A stretch of DNA of 32,617 bases from an uncultured Bacilli bacterium (GTDB lineage: Bacteria > Bacillota_I > Bacilli_A > RF39 > UBA660): contig CALVVW010000009.1 of NCBI GenBank assembly GCA_944364005.1, positions 1-32,617 of the forward strand, given 5' to 3'. Of the stretch, positions 7,608 through 15,805 are shown one piece after another. The notes under the pieces were generated by a model. That model had not been told where the DNA came from, ran no database searches, and saw only the letters and a list, made by a program, of their open reading frames with translations. A program made the position numbers and the translations under genes. Within the stretch, counting starts at the first letter, position 1; each line of letters begins with the position of its first letter.

Positions 7608-9911
7608 ATGCAGGAACAAGATAGAAAACAAGCAAATGAAAACCAGTATATAATTACAGTAATTGAAGACGATAATATACGAAACATTAATTTAATGGAT
7701 TTTAATAAATCTAAAATTAGTTTTGGAAGAGGAGAAGAAAATGATATTGTATTAACTTCTCCTCTAGTTTCTGTAAATCATGGACATTTCGAGTTATCTA
7801 GCAATTCTATTTCTATTACTGATAATCAAAGTACCAATGGTATTTTTGTAAATAATATTAAAATAAACCAAGCAACATTAAAAGATGGAGATTCTATTAA
7901 AATAGATGATCCAATAGAACCCTTGATGCGAGGCGTTATATTTATAGTATCTACATCTGGTAAAGTGGATGAATGGCAACAAATTAATTTACATAAAAAG
8001 CCAGTAATAACGATAGGAAGAGACCAAGCATCAGATATTTTAATTAATCACATTTCTGTTTCTTTACATCATGCAACAATCACTGAAAAAAATCATCACT
8101 TTATAATTAAAGATAACAATAGTACCAATGGAATTTTGATTAATGGTGCGCTATTAAAAGGAGAGGCAACACTGAAAGAAAGAGATGTTATTTTAATAGC
8201 TAATGCCAAATTAATATTCTATAAAGATCATTTATTATATCAATTAAGTGATTATGGAGTTTCTTTGGATGCTGTTGATATTACTAAAACAGTAAAAGTA
8301 AAGGGTAGAAAAAAAGATATATCTCAGCATGTAAATTTATCGATTAAACCAGGACAATTCGTTGCTTTTGTTGGCGGGTCTGGTGCTGGAAAAAGTACAT
8401 TTATGAATTGTATTAGCGGTGTTTCTAGGCCTACTAGTGGCAAAGTTTATGTGAATGGTAATGACTTGTTTGCTAATTATGCCGTATTAAAAAATATTAT
8501 TGGCTATGTTCCACAACAAGATATTGTATTTACCGATTTAACATTAAAAGATATGTTGAAGTATGCTGCCGATTTAAGAATGCCAGATGATGCTACTGAT
8601 AGTGAAAAAAAGAATAGAATAAAAACAGTTTTAGATATTGTAGAGCTAACTGGAAAAGAAGAGGTAATGATTAGAAATTTATCTGGAGGACAGAAAAAAA
8701 GAGCTAGTATTGCAGTAGAACTAATCGCTGATCCTAAACTTTTCTTTTTAGATGAACCAACGAGTGGACTAGATCCTGGAACAGAACGTAGTATTATGCA
8801 AACGCTTCGTAAGATGGCAGATAGCGGAAAAACGATTATCTTAGTTACGCATACTACCTTAAATTTACATCTATGTGATAAAATAGCATTTTTTGGATCC
8901 GAGGGAAGGTTATGTTTTTCAGGTTCTCCAAAAGAGGCCTTAGAATTTTTTCAGGTAACTGATTTTGTTGATATTTATACTTATTTAAATAAAGATACTG
9001 ATACTTGGTATCAAACATTTAATAATTCTAGTTATAAAGATCATATTACATATAAAGAAACGAAATCAGTAAAACAAATAAAAAATAAAAAATCTTTTGC
9101 AAAACAATTTATAACTTTATCTAAAAGATATGCTAAAACAATTTTGAATAACAAACAACAATTAATGTTATTGTTATTACAAGCACCAATTATTGCCTAT
9201 TTATTAACTTGTGTTGTTAGTGATGAAGTATTTACATCATATGATGAAGCAAAAATGTTTTTGTTTGCTATGGCAAGTGCTTCTATATGGTTGGGTTTAC
9301 TTAATTCTATTCAAGAAATATGTAAAGAAAGAGTCATTTTAAAGAAAGAATATATGTCCAATTTAAAACTGTCAGCTTATTTAGGATCTAAAATGGTTGT
9401 ACAATGTTTATTAGGCTTATTACAAGCAATTTTACTTGTAGTATCTGTTTCTATATTTTTGGAAACTCCACAAGAAGGCATTATTATGTCATGGAAATTA
9501 GAAACAATTTTAGTATGCTTTTTAACTATTGTATCTGCATCCACTTTAGGTCTAGCAATATCTACAATATCTAAGAATGCCAGTGTTGCTATGAGTTTTG
9601 CACCACTATTATTAGTACCACAATTACTATTTTCAGGAATTATGTTTCCTTTAAAGGGAGTAGTAAATAAAGCCTCTTATATTATTTTATGTAGATGGTC
9701 TGTAGAAGCTTTAGGTACTACTAATAATTTAAATAGTTTACCTGATGTAATTCAGGAAATTATTCCGACTTATGTTAGAGAAGAAGAAAGTCTCTATACA
9801 TTTACTGCAAAGCATTTTACGACAGATATTTCAATAATGATATTGATGATGATTGTGATATTAATTATTTGTTTTCTTATATTAAAACACCAATTAGAAA
9901 GAAGTAGATAA
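7608..9911 (+). CDS. Double-FHA ABC-2 transporter (ATPase and permease in one chain)
   Basis: ATG 7608 follows TAGGTG by six bases and is preferred over ATG 7590. The 767-residue product has FHA1 (about 36-100; GR at 40-41, DNQSTNG at 72-78) and FHA2 (about 130-205; GR at 137-138, DNNSTNG at 169-175). An ABCG-type ATPase follows: Walker A GGSGAGKST (256-264), Q-loop VPQQD (301-305), signature LSGGQ (358-362), Walker B LFFLDEP (378-384), H-loop His415. An ABC-2 permease with about six TM segments spans 517-760. It is a half-transporter expected to dimerise. FHA domains bind phosphothreonine. The same FHA-ABC design in mycobacterial Rv1747 is controlled by its neighbour kinase PknF; here a Ser/Thr kinase gene begins one base after the stop, so phospho-Thr control of export is a strong inference. 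The substrate is unknown. Confidence 0.92.
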   Translation: MQEQDRKQANENQYIITVIEDDNIRNINLMDFNKSKISFGRGEENDIVLTSPLVSVNHGHFELSSNSISITDNQSTNGIFVNNIKINQATLKDGDSIKIDDPIEPLMRGVIFIVSTSGKVDEWQQINLHKKPVITIGRDQASDILINHISVSLHHATITEKNHHFIIKDNNSTNGILINGALLKGEATLKERDVILIANAKLIFYKDHLLYQLSDYGVSLDAVDITKTVKVKGRKKDISQHVNLSIKPGQFVAFVGGSGAGKSTFMNCISGVSRPTSGKVYVNGNDLFANYAVLKNIIGYVPQQDIVFTDLTLKDMLKYAADLRMPDDATDSEKKNRIKTVLDIVELTGKEEVMIRNLSGGQKKRASIAVELIADPKLFFLDEPTSGLDPGTERSIMQTLRKMADSGKTIILVTHTTLNLHLCDKIAFFGSEGRLCFSGSPKEALEFFQVTDFVDIYTYLNKDTDTWYQTFNNSSYKDHITYKETKSVKQIKNKKSFAKQFITLSKRYAKTILNNKQQLMLLLLQAPIIAYLLTCVVSDEVFTSYDEAKMFLFAMASASIWLGLLNSIQEICKERVILKKEYMSNLKLSAYLGSKMVVQCLLGLLQAILLVVSVSIFLETPQEGIIMSWKLETILVCFLTIVSASTLGLAISTISKNASVAMSFAPLLLVPQLLFSGIMFPLKGVVNKASYIILCRWSVEALGTTNNLNSLPDVIQEIIPTYVREEESLYTFTAKHFTTDISIMILMMIVILIICFLILKHQLERSR

Positions 9912-9912
9912 T

Positions 9913-12018
9913 ATGAAAAGAAGATTATGGAATAATTGGGAAGTAATCGATAAACTAGGAGAAGGAAGTTATTCTGAAGTATATAAAGCAGTAAAAAAAG
10001 TGGATGGAGTACCTTTATATTGTGCTGTAAAATATATTTCTTTACCGAAGATAGATAAAGAAAAGAATGGTACAGTAATACATACCGATGAAATTATCGC
10101 TAGTTTAAAACAAGAAATTAATATTATTCAAAAACTAAATGGTCATAGAAATATTTTAAATTATCTAAACTTTCATCAAGAACCATCTGAGGATAAAAAA
10201 GGTGCTGATTGTTATATTTATATGGAGTTAGCAGAAGATATTGAAAAATATTTTAGTAGAACAAAAAGAGATACAGCTGAAATATTACAACTGGGTATTG
10301 ATATATGCCAAGCATTAGAAGTTTGTGAAGATAAAAATATTATTCATAGAGATATTAAACCAAGTAATATTTTTAGAGGAGAAGATGGAGTTTTTAAATT
10401 GGGAGATTTTGGCTCAGCAGTTATTCTAGGTCAACAAATAAACGAATTTCATGGTACCTATAATTACATTGCTCCAGAAATTTACAAAGAAGAAACACCT
10501 GATTATACAAGTGATATATATTCATTAGGTTTAGTTATGTATAAGTTATTAAATAATAATAAATTACCATTTGTAGATAATACAACATCAGAAATACAAG
10601 CCTTAGAGCAAAGAATGAATGGGAAAACATTACCTAAAATAAAAGGAATAGACACTAATGTTTCCCAAGTATTACTAAAAGCTTGTGCTTTCAAAAAAGA
10701 AGAAAGATATCAATCTCCAACGGAGTTTCTATCTGAATTAAAAAAAGTACATTTTAAAATTACTGGTACTATGCATAAAACAAAAAAAGTATCTAATTTT
10801 GATAAAACTATTAGCATTCAGGAAATGAAAAAACTAGAAACAAAAGAAAAACATTCTATGAAGCAACTATGGAATGAGAATAATAGAGAAAAACTAAAAA
10901 AAATTTCGGGTAGATTTTTCGTAACTTTAATCATTACCTGTACAGTTTTATTTCTTTTAACACAGTGTAATAAAGATAAAGAATGTGAAGATGGATACAT
11001 TAAGAGATTCAATATGTGTGTAGAAGGCTATTATACTTGTGATGATAAGGGTTATACACTAAATGGAGAACAATGTGAAAAAGTTCTAGAATCAAAAGAG
11101 GCAATACCTGAAGTTGGTTGTGAAAAGGGATATCAAATGCAAGGACAATTATGTATAAAAAGTGATACCAAAAAAGCTAAGAAAGGTTTTTATTGTCAAA
11201 CAGGATACACACTTAATGGAACGATGTGTCAAAGACCAGATGTAAGACAACCAGTAGTTAATGCTAGTTGTCCGAACGGTTATACCTTATATGAAGAAAA
11301 ATGCGTTAGTTTGGATTATCACGAGGCAACCATGAAACAAACTTGTCCTGCTGGCTATAATTTAACGAATGGTGTTTGTATAAAAAGTGAAACGAATAAT
11401 AGTTATTTAAAGAAAAAGTATTCTTGTCCCAATGGTGGTACTTTAAATGGTGTGAAATGTGAAGATGTGCAAGATGCCAAGAAAGAGTATAATTGGTGGT
11501 TTCCGTCTTATACTTGTCCTTCAAGTGATTATCAACAGATTGGTACAAAATGTTACAAAACGTATAACGCTACGGCTACAAATTATTGTGAACAAGGAAT
11601 ATTAAACGGGTCTAATTGTGTAATTACTTCTACGGTTGCTGCTACTGTTACTTTTGAATGTGCCGCAGGATATGAAGTTGTTGGCAATCAGTGTACTAAA
11701 GCACTAGCGCAAGCTCCTAATGTTACTTTATCTTGTGATACTGGTTATGAATTAAAAGATAATATCTGTCAAAAGCTGCTAACTTTACCAGCAGAAAATG
11801 GATATTATTGTGAAGTAGGCTATACTTTGAATGACAAAAAATGTAATCTGTATAGCCAAGTGGCACCAATTACAAAATATAAATGTAGTAATGGTTATGA
11901 GTTAAGAGATAATAAATGTGTTAAATTAGATACCAAAAAACCAACGGCACATTATGAAAAAAAGAAAGAGTCAACTAACGAAGGTGAGAATGCAGAAAAT
12001 GCAAAAACAGCAAGTTAG
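9913..12018 (+). CDS. Transmembrane Ser/Thr protein kinase with 13 two-Cys extracellular repeats
   Basis: The 701-residue protein has a full Hanks-type kinase domain (about 9-280): glycine loop LGEGSYSEVY, Lys40 in CAVK, HRDIKPSN (145-152), DFG (165-167), APE (187-189) and the D-x-YSLG motif near 201. A basic linker (about 285-333) may hold autophosphorylation sites, and one TM segment spans about 335-351. Outside are thirteen repeats of ~25 residues, each with two Cys almost always ten residues apart: 358/369, 376/388, 403/414, 428/439, 453/464, 478/489, 505/516, 535/547, 559/569, 583/594, 608/619, 633/644 and 658/669. The core is C-x2-GY-x-L-x5-C. The usual PASTA ectodomain of PrkC/PknB is absent. 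The gene starts one base after the FHA-ABC stop, so they are co-translated. Its likely target is the FHA-ABC protein or itself; the ligand is unknown. Confidence 0.92.
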   Translation: MKRRLWNNWEVIDKLGEGSYSEVYKAVKKVDGVPLYCAVKYISLPKIDKEKNGTVIHTDEIIASLKQEINIIQKLNGHRNILNYLNFHQEPSEDKKGADCYIYMELAEDIEKYFSRTKRDTAEILQLGIDICQALEVCEDKNIIHRDIKPSNIFRGEDGVFKLGDFGSAVILGQQINEFHGTYNYIAPEIYKEETPDYTSDIYSLGLVMYKLLNNNKLPFVDNTTSEIQALEQRMNGKTLPKIKGIDTNVSQVLLKACAFKKEERYQSPTEFLSELKKVHFKITGTMHKTKKVSNFDKTISIQEMKKLETKEKHSMKQLWNENNREKLKKISGRFFVTLIITCTVLFLLTQCNKDKECEDGYIKRFNMCVEGYYTCDDKGYTLNGEQCEKVLESKEAIPEVGCEKGYQMQGQLCIKSDTKKAKKGFYCQTGYTLNGTMCQRPDVRQPVVNASCPNGYTLYEEKCVSLDYHEATMKQTCPAGYNLTNGVCIKSETNNSYLKKKYSCPNGGTLNGVKCEDVQDAKKEYNWWFPSYTCPSSDYQQIGTKCYKTYNATATNYCEQGILNGSNCVITSTVAATVTFECAAGYEVVGNQCTKALAQAPNVTLSCDTGYELKDNICQKLLTLPAENGYYCEVGYTLNDKKCNLYSQVAPITKYKCSNGYELRDNKCVKLDTKKPTAHYEKKKESTNEGENAENAKTAS

Positions 12019-12033
12019 CTCTTTCTTTTTTGT
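11957..12033 (+). terminator. Possible terminator whose 5' arm lies inside the kinase gene
   Basis: AAAAAAAGAAAGAG (11957-11970) plus CTAAC (11975-11979) pair with GTTAG (12014-12018, containing the stop) plus CTCTTTCTTTTTT (12019-12031). The loop of ~34 bases is long, but the stem is ~18 bp and ends in a T-run. It would end the three-gene transcript just before the tRNA. Confidence 0.45.
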
Positions 12034-12068
12034 TATTTTTGTAGTAAAATTAATTTTGTCAGATAAAT

Positions 12069-12143
12069 TGCCCTATAGCCAAGCGGTAAGGCAGTGCGCT
12101 CTGACCGCACGATGCGTTAGTTCGAATCTAACTAGGGCAACCA
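12069..12143 (+). tRNA. tRNA-Gln, anticodon CUG
   Basis: All arms fold: acceptor TGCCCTA with TAGGGCA (7 bp), D-stem GCC/GGC, anticodon stem GTGCG/CGCAC with loop CTCTGAC (anticodon CTG at 12101-12103), variable GATGC, T-stem GTTAG/CTAAC with loop TTCGAAT, discriminator A and encoded CCA. The D-arm AGCCAAGCGGTAAGGC is typical of tRNA-Gln. It reads CAG codons. No convincing promoter is seen just upstream. Confidence 0.95.
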
Positions 12144-12179
12144 TATAAAAATAACTCAAAAATAGAATTTGAGTTTAAT

Positions 12180-12208
12180 AAAACCAATCACTAATAGATT
12201 GGTTTTTT
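12180..12208. terminator. Terminator after tRNA-Gln, possibly shared with the M15 gene
   Basis: AAAACCAATC (12180-12189) pairs with GATTGGTTTT (12197-12206) and runs into T. It lies between the convergent tRNA and M15 genes and can work both ways. A second hairpin just upstream pairs AACTCAAA (12153-12160) with TTTGAGTT (12168-12175). Confidence 0.75.
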
Positions 12209-12219
12209 ATATTATAAAA

Positions 12220-13923
12220 TTAACTTAACTTAAATGAGTTAGCAGCACTTTTTTTATAACTATTTTCTTGGAAATGCCACCATTCAGAATTTAACGTTTC
12301 AAAACCTACAGACGTCATAATATCACTTAATACATTAGCTACAGAATTATTATATTTTCTAACAGAACGGGTATCTAAAGTATGCATTGGTGTTTGAGCA
12401 TCCAATTCATTGCCCCAGCCATCAGTCAATGTTAAATCAATAGCGACACCTCGATTATGAAGAGAGATACTGTTTGCCAAAAACCATCCAGTTCCCCAAT
12501 AATATCCGTCTTTATCATAATCAATTCCATTTTTTACAGTTCTATCAGAATTATATAAAGCTTTAAACTCTTTATTTATTTTTACAGATACATCATAAGG
12601 TCGATAAGTATCATAAATCTTTAAATTATAGCCCTGTGATATAGCAGTATCATAGGCTTTCTGTAATTGTTTCGCAACAGGATATAATAATGGAGCATAA
12701 TAGGTAGTTTTACCAATCTTTTCATTATATTTTTTAGTAAAACCATATAAGTTAGATCCTGTTACATTAGGAATGTTTTTCCCAGATGTCTTATAGATAG
12801 ACTTCTCTGCATTACTAATATTATAAATCATATCAGGGATAACATCAGGTAGATTAATATAAATAAAATTAGAATAAACATAGCCAACCTGATCATTGTA
12901 TTTAATTTTTATATATTTTGTAGAAGAGTTTTCACTAGATAAAATAATCATTTTATCACCAGTTGCAACTGTTCCTATCTTTTTACTATTTTGAGTTGCT
13001 TTTTCTCTTATGTTAAGATCTTGGTTAGCCCAGGCAACAGCTCCATATAAAGTAGCACTAAAGTCACCAATCTTCTCTTGAGCCACACCTTTATTATCTA
13101 AATAGATATAATCAACATAAGAATTTTTTACTAAAACATTATTCTTGTAATAGTATTTTTTATTGTTTATAGTATACCAGCCATTCTTTTTGTTTTCTTT
13201 TTTCTTATCAGAATCAGATGGTTTATTTGTTGTTTGATTAGAAGAGTTGGAATTAGAGTTATTATTTTTTTGTTCTGTTTGCTGTTGTGGTTTCTGTTGT
13301 TGTTCTTGATTTTGATTTTGCTCCTCTTTATTATCATTAAGATATATAGTATTATTTCGACTTAATATCTTAACATAAACTTGTCCAGTAGCAAGGTTGT
13401 TAACAGTAACAGTAAGATAGCATTCCCCAGGACTAAGAGCGGTGACTGTACCATCACTAGATACAGTCGCAACACTAGGGTTACTAGAAGAATATGATAG
13501 GTCTGGACTAGTAGCATTAGTCGGATAAATAGTCGTAATCATGGAAGTAGTATCTCCAACATATAAATCACTATTTTGAATTCTAACGACAAACTTTGTA
13601 ACAGGAATATAAGTACTTTCCGCCTGTTTAGTCACAGCAACAGAATTACTTTCCTCTTGTTGATTCAAAGTAGTAGAACTACTTTCGCTAGAAACTTGAC
13701 TACTATCAGAAGTAACATTATTTGCTGGTTCTTCTTGTACTTCGTTCTTAACAACTTCTTGGTTTACTACATCTTCTTTCTCAGTGACAACTGTTTCACC
13801 ATTAGTATTATTGGTCTTACTAGTAGTATTACTACTACGATAATTAATAATAAAAAGTGTAACACCAACTCCTATGACACATAATACAAAAATAATAAGT
13901 AAATTCTTTAAAACTTTATTCAT
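12220..13923 (-). CDS. Membrane-anchored VanX-like M15 peptidase with Big2 and SH3b domains
   Basis: The 567-residue protein has an N-terminal TM anchor (about 8-27), a Ser/Thr/Asn/Glu-rich stalk (28-103), a bacterial Ig-like Big2 domain (about 106-187; YSSSNPSVATVSSDGTVTAL), a Gln/Asn-rich linker (190-245), a short WYTINNKKYYYKN choline-binding-like segment, and an SH3b domain (about 293-355; LNIREKA, GYVYSNF). It ends in an M15 D-Ala-D-Ala dipeptidase-like domain (about 395-555). Zinc and catalytic residues are visible: YDTYRP with Arg441, SLHNRGVAIDLTL with His489 and Asp496, and EWWHF with Glu547 and His550. It probably trims D-Ala-D-Ala or muropeptide ends at the wall. ATG 13923 follows GAGGGAG. 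The VanX-type motif suggests dipeptidase more than VanY carboxypeptidase, but there is no vanHA partner, so glycopeptide resistance is not implied. Confidence 0.88.
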   Translation of the reverse strand: MNKVLKNLLIIFVLCVIGVGVTLFIINYRSSNTTSKTNNTNGETVVTEKEDVVNQEVVKNEVQEEPANNVTSDSSQVSSESSSTTLNQQEESNSVAVTKQAESTYIPVTKFVVRIQNSDLYVGDTTSMITTIYPTNATSPDLSYSSSNPSVATVSSDGTVTALSPGECYLTVTVNNLATGQVYVKILSRNNTIYLNDNKEEQNQNQEQQQKPQQQTEQKNNNSNSNSSNQTTNKPSDSDKKKENKKNGWYTINNKKYYYKNNVLVKNSYVDYIYLDNKGVAQEKIGDFSATLYGAVAWANQDLNIREKATQNSKKIGTVATGDKMIILSSENSSTKYIKIKYNDQVGYVYSNFIYINLPDVIPDMIYNISNAEKSIYKTSGKNIPNVTGSNLYGFTKKYNEKIGKTTYYAPLLYPVAKQLQKAYDTAISQGYNLKIYDTYRPYDVSVKINKEFKALYNSDRTVKNGIDYDKDGYYWGTGWFLANSISLHNRGVAIDLTLTDGWGNELDAQTPMHTLDTRSVRKYNNSVANVLSDIMTSVGFETLNSEWWHFQENSYKKSAANSFKLS

Positions 13924-13948
13924 ACAAACTCCCTCTTAAATGATTACT

Positions 13949-13976
13949 ATAATATCATAAAATAATAATTTTTCAA
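13949..13976 (-). promoter_or_regulatory. Promoter of the M15 peptidase gene
   Basis: Read on the minus strand, TTGAAA (13976-13971) and TATTAT (13954-13949) are separated by 16 bases, about 25 bases upstream of the start codon and its GAGGGAG site. Confidence 0.55.
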
Positions 13977-14010
13977 GTTTTTTTTCAAGTTTAAATTAAG
14001 AATATTAAAC

Positions 14011-14021
14011 TATAATATAAT
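14011..14021 (+). promoter_or_regulatory. Probable -10 region of the glutamyl-tRNA synthetase gene
   Basis: Two overlapping TATAAT boxes (14011-14016 and 14016-14021) lie 82-92 bases upstream of the ATG. No good -35 is present. No T-box leader is visible in the ~80-base untranslated region. Confidence 0.35.
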
Positions 14022-14102
14022 AAGAGCTCGAAAGAAGGCTTTTTTCTTGCAATTTTACCTATTTTAGTTTATCATTAAATAGAAAACGAATGAGGTGAGA
14101 AA

Positions 14103-15761
14103 ATGACTGAAAAAGAACGTAATGAATTAGCAGAACTACTTTTTCCAAATATAACAAAAACTAGAGAAGAATATGAAGAAATGTATCCTGAAAGAGATTT
14201 GCCAGAGGGAGCTATGGTAACAAGATATGGACCAAGTCCAACAGGTAGTGTTCATTTAGGAAACCTACTTAGTGCTTTTGCAGATATGGTATATGCGAAG
14301 CAAACAAAAGGAAGTTTCTTTTTAAGAATTGAAGATACAGATCAAAAAAGAAAAATTGATGGCGGAATTGAAAATATCACAAGTATTTTACATGATTTTG
14401 ATATTTTACCTACTGAAGGATATTCTTTTGGTGGTAATTATGGACCTTATATTCAAAGTGAAAGAACAGAAATCTATCAAACTTATATAAAAGATTTAAT
14501 TGTAAAAGGTCTTGCTTATCCATGCTTTATGACAGAAGAAGAACAAAATAATATTAAAGAAGAACAAGCTATTAATAAAACTAAAATTGGTATTTACGGG
14601 ATGTATGCAGTAGATAGAGATTTATCTTTAGAAGAAGTAAAAGAAAAATTAGCAAACAACGAAGAATATGTTATTAGATTAAAATCTCCAGGAAATGCAA
14701 ATAATCAAATAGAAGTAATAGATTGTATCAAAGGAAAAATGAAATTCCCAGAACATGATATGGATACAGTTTTATTAAAGAAAGATGGTACACCTACTTA
14801 TCATTTTGCTCATGTAATTGATGATCACCTAATGCATACAACACATGTTATTCGTGGCGATGAATGGGTATCTAGTATACCGTTACATATTCAATTATTT
14901 GAAATTTTAGGATTCGAGCCAGTAAAATATGCTCATATCGCACCAATTACTATCAAAGATCAAGAAACTGGTAATATCAGAAAAATTAGTAAAAGAAAAG
15001 ATCCTTGGTTTGGTGCAAAATACTATGAAGAAAACGGAATTCCAATCGAAGCATTACATCTTTATCTAGCAACGATTACTAATACTAACTTTGAAGAATG
15101 GTATTTAAATAATCAGGATAAAACAATTTATGATTTTGAATTCTCATTTGATAAACAAGCAATCGGTGGAACATCTTTTGATGAAGCTAAGTTAATAAAT
15201 TTATGTAAAACTTATTTTTCACGTAAACGTGGTGAAGAAGTATATAATGAAACATATCAATGGTCTTTAAAACATGATAAAGAATATGCAAAATTATTAG
15301 AAAATAATAGAGAAGATATGATTAAGTTCTTAAGTATCGAAAAAGATGGTCCAAGACCTAGAAAAGATATTAGTAAATACTCTGATGTGAAAGAAGAGTT
15401 CTCTTATGCGATTGATTCTATGTTTGAGGATGAGTTTTACTCTAAATATGATGGTGATAAAACATATGATATAGAATTAATTAAAGAATATGTAGAAGGA
15501 CTAGATTTAAACACAACGAACGAAGAATGGTTTAACGCTACAAAAGAATTTGCAAGTAGTCATGGTTATGCAGCAAGTCCAAAAGATTATAAGAAAAATC
15601 CTGATGATTATAAAGGACATGTTGGAGATATCTGTGAGGCAATTCGTGTTATGATTACTGGAAGAACTAAATCTCCTGATTTATTCTCTATTATGAAAAT
15701 ACTAGGTAAAGATAGAATTAATAAACGAATTGAATTATATAGAAAATATAGTAACAAGTAG
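14103..15761 (+). CDS. gltX: Glutamate--tRNA ligase, N-terminally extended
   Basis: This class I aminoacyl-tRNA synthetase of 552 residues joins glutamate to tRNA-Glu. The HIGH-type signature is GPSPTGSVHLGN (43-54), FLRIEDTDQ follows at 73-81 and the KMSKS-type loop is KISKR (294-298). THVIRGDEW (247-255) is also typical. About 40 residues precede the signature, whereas standard bacterial GluRS reaches it within the first ten or so. The C-terminal half is also unlike the usual helical anticodon domain on reading. The start is set by GAGGTGAG six bases before the ATG. In bacteria without GlnRS, a non-discriminating GluRS also charges tRNA-Gln for GatCAB; the tRNA-Gln gene 2 kb upstream fits that idea but does not prove it. 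Confidence 0.92.
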   Translation: MTEKERNELAELLFPNITKTREEYEEMYPERDLPEGAMVTRYGPSPTGSVHLGNLLSAFADMVYAKQTKGSFFLRIEDTDQKRKIDGGIENITSILHDFDILPTEGYSFGGNYGPYIQSERTEIYQTYIKDLIVKGLAYPCFMTEEEQNNIKEEQAINKTKIGIYGMYAVDRDLSLEEVKEKLANNEEYVIRLKSPGNANNQIEVIDCIKGKMKFPEHDMDTVLLKKDGTPTYHFAHVIDDHLMHTTHVIRGDEWVSSIPLHIQLFEILGFEPVKYAHIAPITIKDQETGNIRKISKRKDPWFGAKYYEENGIPIEALHLYLATITNTNFEEWYLNNQDKTIYDFEFSFDKQAIGGTSFDEAKLINLCKTYFSRKRGEEVYNETYQWSLKHDKEYAKLLENNREDMIKFLSIEKDGPRPRKDISKYSDVKEEFSYAIDSMFEDEFYSKYDGDKTYDIELIKEYVEGLDLNTTNEEWFNATKEFASSHGYAASPKDYKKNPDDYKGHVGDICEAIRVMITGRTKSPDLFSIMKILGKDRINKRIELYRKYSNK

Positions 15762-15791
15762 AAGTATATCTTTATGTATACTTCTTTTTTT
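15761..15791 (+). terminator. Terminator of gltX
   Basis: GAAGTATA (15761-15768) pairs with TATACTTC (15777-15784) and is followed by seven T. The 5' arm starts at the last base of the stop codon. The next gene starts 15 bases after the T-run, so some readthrough into it is possible. Confidence 0.8.
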
Positions 15792-15805
15792 AGAAAGGAT
15801 TTTGT

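Noticed and set aside
11306..11548. Minus-strand ORF opposite the kinase Cys repeats
   Set aside because: It is antisense to a well-supported repeat region, has no ribosome-binding site and no family-like sequence.
11954..12148. Plus-strand ORF running from the kinase end through the tRNA
   Set aside because: It overlaps the tRNA-Gln gene completely and reads in a shadow frame of the kinase gene.
13576..13884. Plus-strand ORF opposite the Ser/Thr-rich stalk of the M15 protein
   Set aside because: It is a shadow of low-complexity coding sequence and lacks a start signal.
12220..13923. Glycopeptide-resistance (van) gene
   Set aside because: The M15 domain is VanX-like, but it is membrane-anchored, multi-domain and lacks vanH/vanA neighbours.
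14019..14046. Hairpin with GCTTTTTT before gltX as an attenuator or T-box antiterminator
   Set aside because: The stem needs several G-U pairs, and no T-box sequence or specifier loop fits in the ~80-base leader.
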